From Halogeometricum rufum (lineage in GTDB: Archaea; Halobacteriota; Halobacteria; Halobacteriales; Haloferacaceae): a DNA stretch of 64,000 nucleotides. Within the stretch, counting starts at the first letter, position 1, and each line of letters begins with the position of its first letter. The notes beneath the pieces were generated by a model. That model saw only the letters and a list, made by a program, of their open reading frames with translations, had not been told where the DNA came from and ran no database searches. Positions 1 through 7,937 of this stretch are shown one piece after another. The DNA lies in assembly GCF_900112175.1 (NCBI RefSeq), contig NZ_FOYT01000003.1, forward strand, positions 62,001-126,000. Reading direction: 5' to 3'. The position numbers and the translations under genes were made by a program.

Positions 1-2
1 TG

Positions 3-172
3 ATGGCGTCCAGCACCGATTCCTCGGCGACGGTCGACGAAGAAGTCCGCCGACTGTACGAGCGGTATCAGGCGGCCGAGAGCGACGCCGAACGCCACCA
101 GATCGCCCTCGAGATGGGGGAAACTTGACGGATGCCGACGCGGAGATCTACGCAGCGCTCGAAGACGAGTGA
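3..172 (+). pseudogene. frameshifted small haloarchaeal protein
   Basis: An open frame from an ATG at 3 encodes a 41-residue acidic, helical peptide (it contains VRRLYERYQAAESD) and stops at 126-128. A second frame starting near 125 continues with LTDADAEIYAALEDE and stops at 170-172. The two pieces read naturally as one protein of about 56 residues if one base is corrected around the G-run at 116-120. Either the gene is broken or the G-run carries a sequencing indel. The real start could lie before the window. The family is not recognised. Confidence 0.45.
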
Positions 173-396
173 GTGAACAGGGTTCTCAGCCCCTCCGTAG
201 CTATCGACGGCTGCTTTGCTACCCAGTGACGACGCCTCTTGGCCGACCGACCATCGCGACGGGCTGACGCTTGTCCTCGAAAAGATCGAAGAGCGGATCG
301 TGGCCCCCTGGAGTGAGTAGGCGATCCAGCAGGTGTGACTGTTTATGCGCGCCAGTACGCGTGAGGCGCGCTCTCGCGCGTCCTGCGAGATCTATC

Positions 397-783
397 ATGA
401 CAGGCCCCGATGCATTCGACGACACGTCAGCCGACCACGAACAATTCGAAGCCAAACTCATCGCTCACGATCAGGATGCCGCCCGGGTCACGACAGCGGA
501 CGTCGACCACGAAAGAGCCCGGCAACTCGTCAGTGACCTCGCCGACGCAGACATCATTATCCCAATCGCCGAAAAGCGCGTGTTCATCCACGAGCCGAGT
601 CGTGAAGCGTTCGAATCAGTCATCCAACTCGCCGTCTTCCACCCTGACCGATTTTGTAGAACCAACAGTAGAGTCGCTCTCCGTTCGGTTACTAAACACC
701 ACGACAGCCGTTCTATGACATCCTGTATCGTGGTAGGTTTTGGTCGGTGGGGTCAGAGGTCTGCGGCGGCAAAACGCCGGTAG
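397..783 (+). CDS. small conserved haloarchaeal protein with an unnatural C-terminus
   Basis: ATG at 397 opens an acidic protein (MTGPDAFDDTSADHEQFE...). The first 85 or so residues have haloarchaeal composition and end in a beta-strand-like stretch (IIIPIAEKRVFIHEPS, then ESVIQLAVFH). After about 651 the frame runs on into Arg/Ser-rich sequence that looks non-coding and overlaps the 3' end of the convergent ABC permease. The original C-terminus has probably been lost or frameshifted. The function is unknown. Before it, at 173-396, I see only a short open tail ending at the TAG near 320 and no clear gene. Confidence 0.5.
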   Translation: MTGPDAFDDTSADHEQFEAKLIAHDQDAARVTTADVDHERARQLVSDLADADIIIPIAEKRVFIHEPSREAFESVIQLAVFHPDRFCRTNSRVALRSVTKHHDSRSMTSCIVVGFGRWGQRSAAAKRR

Positions 784-1607
784 CCGAACACCAGCGGAAC
801 GACGAGCCAGACCACGAGGACGGTTACGCTAGCCCATCCCGTGAGGTAGAACGGGACCGGACCGCCCAACATCCCGCCGAGGCTCAGGGCTGCCGTCGTG
901 CCGTCACCGAGGAACCACCCGAGCGCGTTCTGGTAGGCAGCGGACGGCGTGACGACGTTGAGGAAGGCGTACCACCCAGGGACCGTCGTGAGCCCTCCGA
1001 AAGAGAACCCGTTCACGACGAACATGACCGCCGGCGCGAGGAGGTCACCGAGGAACTCGAGGAGGACGAACACCCCGACTCCGAACGCCATCGCCCGTCC
1101 ACCGCTCCCGGTCGTCGCGGAGACGGCGACCATGATGCCCACGTACACGAGGGCGAACAGGAGCGTGACCCCGGCGAAGATCGCGTAGTCGACCGGGGAG
1201 AACGACGGGAACAGTGCGAGGATCACCGCCAGCGTGACCGCGAGGCCGACGAGAATGGCGACCGCGAGTACCGCGGTGCGTCCGAGGAGTTTTCCGAGAA
1301 CTACGTCCGCGCGGCTGTGGGGAAAGCCCAGCAGGAGCTTGCTTGAGCCGCGGTCGCGTTCACCGGCGATCGAGCCCGCCCCGATGACGATGGCCGCGAT
1401 GGAGACGAACAGCGTCATCACGGCCAGCAGGAGCGTCAGGTAGCCGAGGGTACTCAGTTCGCCGATATCCCGGCTGAGTTCCGGAACCGTCGCATAGAGG
1501 ACCGCCATCCCTGCCGAGAGGAGCACGAATGCGGCGGTGATGGCCCAGAGGGCTTTCGAGAGCCGCGCGTCCCGGAAATCTTTCCGGGCAACGACGACCC
1601 AGCTCAT
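753..1607 (-). CDS. ABC-2 type transporter permease
   Basis: This 284-residue protein is almost wholly hydrophobic, with about six membrane segments (near residues 20-40, 53-78, 110-135, 140-165, 180-205 and 252-275). It has the N-terminal cytosolic start MSWVVVARKDFRDAR typical of ABC-2 (NatB/YhaP-like) permeases. Its ATG overlaps the stop of the upstream ATP-binding gene by 4 nt, so the two are translationally coupled and form one exporter in the membrane. The substrate cannot be read from the sequence; relatives export ions, drugs or peptides. Confidence 0.88.
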   Translation of the reverse strand: MSWVVVARKDFRDARLSKALWAITAAFVLLSAGMAVLYATVPELSRDIGELSTLGYLTLLLAVMTLFVSIAAIVIGAGSIAGERDRGSSKLLLGFPHSRADVVLGKLLGRTAVLAVAILVGLAVTLAVILALFPSFSPVDYAIFAGVTLLFALVYVGIMVAVSATTGSGGRAMAFGVGVFVLLEFLGDLLAPAVMFVVNGFSFGGLTTVPGWYAFLNVVTPSAAYQNALGWFLGDGTTAALSLGGMLGGPVPFYLTGWASVTVLVVWLVVPLVFGYRRFAAADL

Positions 1608-2626
1608 GCGCGCACCTCCTCGCCGCCAGCCGAGGGAGTCGCGGGCTCGGCTTCGCCGTCCTTGCTGCTCGTGTCCGTGTCGTCCTCCGTCGTGTAGGCG
1701 GCGAACATCTCCTCGAGGGACGTCTCCTCGATATCGAAATCGACGATAGTCTCTCCAGCCACTTCGACGGCGTGCATCACAGCCGTCTTCGTCTCGGGCG
1801 CACAGGTCACCGTCAGGCGAGTCTCGCTGTCAGCGTGGACGTCGGCGACACCCGGAAGAGCAGTAACCGCGTCGATCACGTCGTCGGTCACCGACTGGAC
1901 GGTGAGGACCAGTCGGGCATCAGTCCCGAGGGCATCTCGCAGTGCGTCGATCGTGTCGACGGCGACCAGTTTGCCGTTCCGGAGGATGCCAACGCGGTCA
2001 CAGACCGCCTCGACCTGTTCGAGGACGTGCGAGGAGAAGAACACCGTCGCCCCGTGGTCACGCTCCGCCCGAATGATCTCGCGCATCTCGCGAGCGCCGT
2101 TCGGGTCGAGTCCCGTCGACGGCTCGTCGAGGATGAGGAGTTCCGGTGAGCCAGCGAGCGCCATCGCGAGGACGAGCCGCTGTTTCATGCCCTTCGAGAA
2201 GCCGCCGGCCTTCCGGTCAGCCGCGTCGGCGATGCCGACGCGCTCCAGCAGTTCGACCGGGTCGTCGTCACTGCCCTTCGAGGCGATCGCGAATTCGAGG
2301 TGCTGTCGGGCCGTCAGGCGGTCGTAGAGGTGATAGCCGTCGGGAAGGACCCCGACAGCCTGCCGAACGGCTAGCGAATCGTCCTGTGCATCGTAGCCGA
2401 GGACGGTCGCCGTCCCTCCCGTCGGGCGAACGAAATCAAGGAGGATGTCGATGGTCGTCGACTTCCCTGCGCCGTTCGGCCCGAGGAAGCCGAATATCTC
2501 CCCTCTGCGGACGGTGAGTGTTACATCGTTGAGCGCAGTGACGTCGCCGTACTGCTTGCCGAGTCCAACAAGTTCGATCGCGATCTCGTCGGCGAGAGGG
2601 TCGGCTCGTGTATCGAGTTGACTCAT
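1604..2626 (-). CDS. ABC transporter ATP-binding protein
   Basis: 340 residues. The Walker A motif GPNGAGKST lies at residues 49-57, a signature-like GGFSKGMKQR near 141-150, and the Walker B LLILDEPSTGLDP near 164-176, followed by the H-loop SSH. After the nucleotide-binding domain comes a C-terminal extension of about 110 residues ending in an acidic Ser/Thr-rich tail, as in NatA/CcmA-type exporter ATPases. It is the first gene of a two-gene operon with the permease at 753-1607 and powers that permease. A TATA box lies about 60 nt upstream, within a sequence shared with the CPBP gene at 2727-3623. Confidence 0.93.
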   Translation of the reverse strand: MSQLDTRADPLADEIAIELVGLGKQYGDVTALNDVTLTVRRGEIFGFLGPNGAGKSTTIDILLDFVRPTGGTATVLGYDAQDDSLAVRQAVGVLPDGYHLYDRLTARQHLEFAIASKGSDDDPVELLERVGIADAADRKAGGFSKGMKQRLVLAMALAGSPELLILDEPSTGLDPNGAREMREIIRAERDHGATVFFSSHVLEQVEAVCDRVGILRNGKLVAVDTIDALRDALGTDARLVLTVQSVTDDVIDAVTALPGVADVHADSETRLTVTCAPETKTAVMHAVEVAGETIVDFDIEETSLEEMFAAYTTEDDTDTSSKDGEAEPATPSAGGEEVRA

Positions 2627-2657
2627 ACGACTTCCATACGAGCGATTGCAGCAAGGG

Positions 2658-2690
2658 TGCGCTCGCCGAATACGTCCGTGTTTTAAATAC
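2658..2690 (-). promoter_or_regulatory. promoter of the ABC exporter operon (shared element, copy A)
   Basis: Read on the minus strand, the block starts with the TATA sequence GTATTTAAAA (2681-2690) and continues CACGGA...CGGCGAGCGCA, ending 31 nt before the ATG of the ABC ATPase. About 29 of 33 bases match copy B at 3713-3745. Conservation runs well past the TATA box into the region expected to hold the transcription start, so a regulator site may be included. Confidence 0.6.
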
Positions 2691-2726
2691 TCGGCCGTCG
2701 GTGACGAGCGATCTTTGTCCGGAGGG

Positions 2727-3623
2727 TCACGATCGGATCAACACCTCCCGCCGGAACAGGACGATGAACACAGCGATCATGACGAGACCGAACACCGCTC
2801 CGAGAATTCCTTCGCCAGTGACGAGGAAGACCTCGCCGGCGATGAAACCCTGTTCGTTCGCGTAGATACTTCCCAGAACCCACGGGTTGAGGATGTTCCA
2901 GACGAGGTGCAGAATCGCCACGGGCAGGACGCTTCCGTTCGAGAGGAAGTAACAGTACGCGAATGGGAACGAGATGGCGAACACGGCGATCGCCTGAACG
3001 ACAGCGACGGTGAGGGGGTCACCGACACCGGTCACTGCGGCCGCCCGGTAGAGGAATGCGGAGTGAAACAGCGCCCAGACGACACCCACGGCCGCCGTGG
3101 CACCCGCTCGTCCCCATTTTTCGGTCAGTGCCGGGAGTAGGTATCCCCGCCAGCCTAACTCCTCGCCGTACATTCTGACGAGCTGCTCGAATAGGACAAT
3201 CGCCAGGACGGCGAACCCGAACTGTTCGATGACCATGACCACGAAGTTCTGTGGGCCCGGCTGGTAGACGCCGAGACCACTCGCGAGGGCGATGGCACCG
3301 ACGCTGCCGATAAACAGGGCCGGGTAGAGGAACGCGAATCCGAGCGACGGGATGGTCGCACCGCGAATCGAGGACACGATCGTTCCGACGATGGACTGAC
3401 CCTGGATCCGGCGAAGGGCGAGAACGACGACAGCGGGCGTGAGCATCAGCACGGTTGTCGTGTAACCTGGAATCGAATCGGTGACGATCAGTAGCGATAT
3501 CGACCAGCTAACGACTAATGTAATCACCACGAATGCGCCGATATACACGTCCGGCGGCACCTCGAATTTTGGGGCGGCCCGTTCAACAGCCATCCGGGCC
3601 CCTCCAGCCAGTGACATCATCAC
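2727..3623 (-). CDS. CPBP family intramembrane metalloprotease
   Basis: 298 residues with about eight hydrophobic segments. CPBP/Abi motif 1 (EELGWRGYLLP) lies at residues 154-164. Motif 2 is FHSAF near 187 and the third conserved motif is HLVWNI near 238. These supply the Glu and His residues used by the Rce1/CPBP glutamate intramembrane proteases, some of which act in bacteriocin immunity or prenyl-protein processing. A start at Met11 (3593) is equally likely, because the MMMSLAGGAR prefix is not membrane-like. It follows the ABC operon on the same strand and has a similar promoter. Confidence 0.85.
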   Translation of the reverse strand: MMMSLAGGARMAVERAAPKFEVPPDVYIGAFVVITLVVSWSISLLIVTDSIPGYTTTVLMLTPAVVVLALRRIQGQSIVGTIVSSIRGATIPSLGFAFLYPALFIGSVGAIALASGLGVYQPGPQNFVVMVIEQFGFAVLAIVLFEQLVRMYGEELGWRGYLLPALTEKWGRAGATAAVGVVWALFHSAFLYRAAAVTGVGDPLTVAVVQAIAVFAISFPFAYCYFLSNGSVLPVAILHLVWNILNPWVLGSIYANEQGFIAGEVFLVTGEGILGAVFGLVMIAVFIVLFRREVLIRS

Positions 3624-3712
3624 GTCGCGCGAATTCTACTGCCTCACCGTGGAGTACAGGTCGTGAATCGAATGGATTCATAGACGTCTGATACGGGTCA
3701 AAGTTCCAAGAT

Positions 3713-3745
3713 TGCGCTCGCCGTATCTATCCGTGTTTTATATAC
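3713..3745 (-). promoter_or_regulatory. promoter of CPBP gene (shared element, copy B)
   Basis: On the minus strand the block reads GTATATAAAACACGGA, then CGGCGAGCGCA, about 29 of 33 bases identical to copy A at 2658-2690. The TATA box is canonical. It lies 90 nt before the ATG at 3623 (120 nt before the alternative ATG at 3593), so the transcript would have a leader, unlike most genes here. Confidence 0.55.
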
Positions 3746-3832
3746 ATCTTGGCTAACGAGTCGGGGATAGAATGGTGTATTAAACGGTGTATCCAATTAG
3801 CCTGGGGGGAGCCCATCACGGCAGATTGGATT

Positions 3833-4882
3833 CTACTTCTCGAGAGTAACGCTCCCGTCGTGGCCAACGTCGATATTAGATTCGGCGTACACGTCATCAA
3901 CGCGGCTGTCGCCACGTATCCCAGCGCTCTCTTCGTCACTTCGGCCTCGAAGGGTGGGAACGAGCAGGCCAGGATCTATACGGAGACTCCCCTCGACGAC
4001 GTAGACGTACGTGATGACGCCGACGAGTCCAACAAAGCCTGCAACCACACCCAAGAATCCGGCTTCGAAACCGAAGGCCCCGCCAGTCCAACTGGTCGGT
4101 CCCGTCACTTCGAGGGCGAGAATGTGGGCCGGAAGTTCGATGCCACTCACGGGCTGGCCGAACAGGACTCCCATCGAGATGTTCCAACTGGTGTGGAACC
4201 CAATCGCGAGCGCGAGTCGACCAGTCAACACGTAGCTCGCTGCGACCGTAATCGCAATAACTGCAATCACGACCACGGAGGCGAGTGAGGCGCCGGCGTT
4301 CGCCGAGTGAACGATACCGAACACGACGCTAGAAACGATGATGGCAGCAAGGACGGCCGGGACCGTCCCATAGTTCGCAAACCCCTCGGCAACGTTCTTC
4401 AGAACGACCCCACGAGCCACGAGTTCTTCGTAGAAGCCGACGACTGCAAAGAGGAGCAATGCGCCGACCAGTCCCAGAATGAATCCTTCGGGTCCAGCGA
4501 CGATTGTATCGACCACGACAGCCCATCCTGCGGATAGCGCGACGCCGACAGCAACAGTTTGCGCGATGAGGGCTAGCCCGGCACCAACCACGAGATCACG
4601 CCCCCATACCTTTCGCTCTCGAAACCCGTAGTCAGTAACCGGTCGCTGATCGATGTAGCGAGCAACCACGAGGGCACCAATGACGGCCCCGAGACCGAGT
4701 CCAAGTGTGGTAAGGACAAGGTAGCCGAACGAGAGTGGTTGCACGAATGCCACTGATACGAGGTCAGCGACAATCGTTCCGACGACAGCGAATGTCGCGA
4801 TCACGACGAACCCGATGAGGAGTCGGACCAACGCGCGTGGCCGTCGCTCGACACTGTTCCAAACGAGGCTTCGAATGTGCAT
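3833..4882 (-). CDS. CPBP family intramembrane metalloprotease
   Basis: 349 residues with about eight membrane spans. Motif 1 is YEELVARGVVL with the Glu pair at residues 152-153 and Arg157. Motif 2 is FGIVHSANAG near 188-197, and motif 3 is GFHTSWNISMG near 228-238. The C-terminal 60 residues are acidic and soluble. It is a second CPBP protein lying behind the first on the same strand but is clearly divergent from it. The shared promoter block is not visible upstream; the nearest AT-rich element on the minus strand is at about 4935-4948. No gene is seen at 4883-5175. Confidence 0.85.
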   Translation of the reverse strand: MHIRSLVWNSVERRPRALVRLLIGFVVIATFAVVGTIVADLVSVAFVQPLSFGYLVLTTLGLGLGAVIGALVVARYIDQRPVTDYGFRERKVWGRDLVVGAGLALIAQTVAVGVALSAGWAVVVDTIVAGPEGFILGLVGALLLFAVVGFYEELVARGVVLKNVAEGFANYGTVPAVLAAIIVSSVVFGIVHSANAGASLASVVVIAVIAITVAASYVLTGRLALAIGFHTSWNISMGVLFGQPVSGIELPAHILALEVTGPTSWTGGAFGFEAGFLGVVAGFVGLVGVITYVYVVEGSLRIDPGLLVPTLRGRSDEESAGIRGDSRVDDVYAESNIDVGHDGSVTLEK

Positions 4883-5175
4883 ACATGATGAATGTTCGGC
4901 AGAGAAAGAATGGCTCCGTCGTATCCATCAGGCTTTACAAATAGTCTGATCCACTGCGAACTCCGCGGAACGGAGGTGAGATATGCCAACTCTTCGTTTC
5001 CACCAAGCCCTCGACAACCCACAACCGCGAGTCATACCGATTGTTTCGATCGGATCGTGGTGGAGCCGAATCCAGCGTCCCAATGCCGTGCTCTTCGAAG
5101 GTATCGACCCAGAACTCTCTCCACTCGTCTCAGTTGGCCAGTCGGAAATCAAACGCCGAGATTGCCACCGCTACC

Positions 5176-5856
5176 TCAATCGTCCGCGGAGCTATCCTGG
5201 CTCGTCGGCATAGCCACGCGTAGCGCATCGCCGATGAGCGTGTTCTGCGCTCGGCGAAGGCGGTCAGAGAGTGACTGGGGGGTGATATCGAGTTCTTCAG
5301 CGACGGCCGCCATCGACGTCTCCCTCGGAAGATCAAAGAAGCCCATCTGCCACGCTGTTACCAGCGCCTCGTGTTGTTTCGGGGTGAGTCCGAACTGGCT
5401 GCCCGTCTGCGCGTAGGACATCTCGTGGAGGCGGACGAGGTCGAACGAGAACCCTTGATCGCGGAGATGGGAGGTAAACTCGCCGATCAATGCATGGTCA
5501 TCGAATCGGATTCGAAGAACCCACCCGTCGGCCGTCCCCTTGGCTTTCAGGATCGATGTCCCCTCGTTCGTGTACGCCTGTACGAGGGATTCGACGCTCT
5601 CTACCCATATCGCACGATACATCGTACCCAGGTCGCCGTCCAGTATCTGCTGGAGGGAATCGATCGACCCGTCCGAACTGGCGGCGGCTTCGAAGGCCGC
5701 GTTCGACACCCCGGAGACCATGAAGTACGGGGTCAGGGACTCCATATCCGAGGCGACGACTCGGTCGATCTGGACGACAGCCTCCGGCTCAACCTCGAAC
5801 GTCTCGGAGAGTGCGAAGGCTCGCGGAGGGACGCGGAACTCTCCAAAGATGGCCAT
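5176..5856 (-). CDS. bacterio-opsin activator-type HTH regulator
   Basis: 226 residues. The N-terminal 150 residues form an alpha/beta sensor-like region (MAIFGEFRVPPRAFALSET...). The C-terminus has the HTH_10 pattern seen in haloarchaeal Bat-like regulators: LTPKQHEALVTAWQMGFFDLP near 172-192, then VAEELDITPQSLSDRLRRA near 200-218. It probably controls transcription of nearby or distant genes. It is transcribed away from its upstream neighbourhood with its own AT-rich promoter around 5865-5890. Its ligand is not evident. Confidence 0.85.
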   Translation of the reverse strand: MAIFGEFRVPPRAFALSETFEVEPEAVVQIDRVVASDMESLTPYFMVSGVSNAAFEAAASSDGSIDSLQQILDGDLGTMYRAIWVESVESLVQAYTNEGTSILKAKGTADGWVLRIRFDDHALIGEFTSHLRDQGFSFDLVRLHEMSYAQTGSQFGLTPKQHEALVTAWQMGFFDLPRETSMAAVAEELDITPQSLSDRLRRAQNTLIGDALRVAMPTSQDSSADD

Positions 5857-6058
5857 GAGATACTATTTTCAACGTGACTGAATAATTGTTTGGGAGCGAG
5901 TCCGTAGTGGCGAGACGATTCGCTGACCGAACGAGCACGGAAGTCACGACGCTGCCTCGGGAATTCAAAACCGGAGACAGGAGGCAGCTCGAGTTGCACG
6001 ACTCTTCATCCGGAGGCAATCATATCGTGAACGACGACGGAAATGTCCTATATCAGCT

Positions 6059-7018
6059 TCATTCCTCGGGACCGTACAGTTCAGCCAAGAACGTCCGGAT
6101 ATGGTCGGTCGCACGACCCTGCCCAGTAGTCGAGAGGAAGTGGCGTTCGCCGGCCAAGGTGAGACACTCCACGAGCGATGGCAGCGTTTGCTTGACCTGT
6201 GGGCGAATTCGACCCGCGGGGAAGAACGGATCCCGTTCGCCCAAGACCAGCAGGGTCGGTGCGTCGAACCCGGCCAGTGCCGCCGGGTCGTCCGGACCGG
6301 GGAAGGCAGCTTTGAGATCACCCGTCCGAAGCGCTTGCCCGACTGTCTCGATCACGACGTCGTCAACAGACCGTATCGAATCGCTGAACATCGGGGCGAG
6401 AGCACGGGTCAACAACCCGCGTCGTGGGACGGCCCGATAGACCAGCGAGAGAGCGACGATTCGGGCGAGAGCCGGCGAAAGAGGGGTGCCAAAACCTGCG
6501 GGGGCGACCAGTACGGCGCCGGTGATTCGGTCTGGGGCGTGAACGGCCGTCTCCAGGAGAATTCCCCCGCCATGGGACATTCCGACCATCGCTGCCCGAT
6601 CGATTCCGAGGCCATCGAGTACGTCGACGACCCACGGACCGTACTCGTCGGGTTCGTGCGGGTCGCTCCAGCCCGGCTGTCCGGGGGTATCCGGCGCGAT
6701 GAGGTAGTATGCATCCGCAAGTCCCTGAACCCATGCGAGGGTCACCGGATTCGTGACGTTACCGCCTTGGAATACCATTACCGGCGGCGCAGTGGGATCC
6801 CCGGCAGTGAGGACGTGCGTTCGACCCGCGCGGGTCTCGACCCAGTGATCAGTGATGGCTTCCTCAAGGAGGACACTGATAGCGTTCTCGTAGAGTTCCC
6901 CGAACCGAGACACGCCGGCAGAGCGAGTACCGCCGTCGACCGAGTCAGCAGTTGCCCCGGAGATCTCTGGGCTGTCGGTGGCGATGGGTTCGTGACCAGA
7001 GCGGGATCGTGTATTCAT
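6059..7018 (-). CDS. alpha/beta hydrolase
   Basis: 319 residues. The nucleophile elbow GMSHGGG places Ser148 as the catalytic serine. The acid is likely the Asp in LGERDPFFP near 262, and the base the His in GERHFLS near 300. The oxyanion region is MVFQGGN near 81-87. This is the MhpC/epoxide-hydrolase-like fold, and the substrate is unknown. About 60 residues precede the fold and are of low complexity. A possible TATA box (AATTATATCG on the minus strand) lies 20-30 nt upstream of the ATG. Confidence 0.85.
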   Translation of the reverse strand: MNTRSRSGHEPIATDSPEISGATADSVDGGTRSAGVSRFGELYENAISVLLEEAITDHWVETRAGRTHVLTAGDPTAPPVMVFQGGNVTNPVTLAWVQGLADAYYLIAPDTPGQPGWSDPHEPDEYGPWVVDVLDGLGIDRAAMVGMSHGGGILLETAVHAPDRITGAVLVAPAGFGTPLSPALARIVALSLVYRAVPRRGLLTRALAPMFSDSIRSVDDVVIETVGQALRTGDLKAAFPGPDDPAALAGFDAPTLLVLGERDPFFPAGRIRPQVKQTLPSLVECLTLAGERHFLSTTGQGRATDHIRTFLAELYGPEE

Positions 7019-7162
7019 ACCAGTGATACGTCTGATGACACGATATAATTGCTTGGCCAGTCGTTGGCAGAGCGACCGGGGGCTTGCTTAACAGTGGCGG
7101 TGCTCTGGGAAGACACAGGTCACTACTGATTTATTAGTTCCACCTCCGGTCCAGTTGGTGAC

Positions 7163-7519
7163 ATGTCCTCAGACGCTATTTCGGCAGATGTTCAGCAGTC
7201 GCTCGTCGCCACTGTCACGACCGAGACGGTCCCCGGGTCACGAGATTGTAGAAATCCTCGGCATCGCCCCGTAAACACCGTCTGAGCACGGAATGTGGGG
7301 AGAGACATCACCTAGGGGCTTCGGAATCTCGCCGGCGGCGAACTCAAGGACTACTCGAAGTTGCTCGGTGATGCCCGAGATCAGGCCATCGAGCGGATGC
7401 AAGCGAACGCACTCGAGAGGGGTGCTGACGCCGTCGTCAACGTCCGGATGGGAACGTCGGAGGTCACCCAGAGCGCGTCCGAAGTAATCACCTATGGGAC
7501 GGCTGTCAAACTCGCTTGA
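7163..7519 (+). pseudogene. UPF0145 (YbjQ-like) protein, frameshifted and with stops
   Basis: ATG at 7163 opens MSSDAISADVQQSLVATVTT, then ETVPG. After one extra base near 7240 the frame continues HEIVEILGIAP. A further correction gives NTV-stop-ARNVGRDIT-stop-GLRNLAGGELKDYSK, and the last part (LLGDARDQAIERM, then ADAVVNVRMGTS, then ITYGTAVKLA) ends at TGA 7517-7519. The order ETVPG, GRDIT, GADAVVNVR, YGTAV matches the heavy-metal-binding-like UPF0145 family along its whole length of about 105 residues. Two in-frame stops (TGA, TAG) and at least two frameshifts make it inactive. Confidence 0.8.
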
Positions 7520-7633
7520 AGTACCATCTATTGATCAAAAGGGCACTGACCACCGGCTCAATAGTGGTCGCAAGTGCCACAGTCTACGTTCCATATGCAT
7601 TGAGAACTCCAGTCTCAACTATAGGTCGGTTGG

Positions 7634-7920
7634 GATGTCGAGAATGCAACCGTCGCGCTCTCGCCGGAAGTGACCGCTCTGGCACGGAAAGCAACCGACG
7701 TTGTCGGGCTTGACTACGCTGGCGTTGACCCGATAAAGGCGATGATGGCTGGACCGTCCGGGAGGGTAACACGACGGCCGGTTTCAGAGCGCCGTTCGAA
7801 GCGACCGGTCGAAGCGTAGCCCCCTATATCGCGTCACCCGATATCCTTTCGGAGTACAGCGTCGACGTGGAGAAGCGAGTCGGCGACACGGACGCTGATT
7901 CTGCGTCAAACGGAGAATAG
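7634..7920 (+). pseudogene. remnant of RimK-type ATP-grasp ligase (C-terminal part)
   Basis: From 7634 the frame reads VALSPEVTALARKATDVVGL, DYAGVDPIK. After a one-base deletion near 7740 it continues GDDGWTV, NTTAGFRAPFEATGRS, VAPYIA and an acidic tail, ending at TAG 7918-7920. LDYAGVD...DGWTVLE.N.TAGF is the C-terminal ATP/Mg-binding part of haloarchaeal RimK-like glutamate ligases. The expected Glu before GNTTAG is Arg here. The N-terminal two thirds are absent; 7520-7633 shows nothing recognisable. Confidence 0.75.
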
Positions 7921-7937
7921 TTGGGTGGACACCGGGG

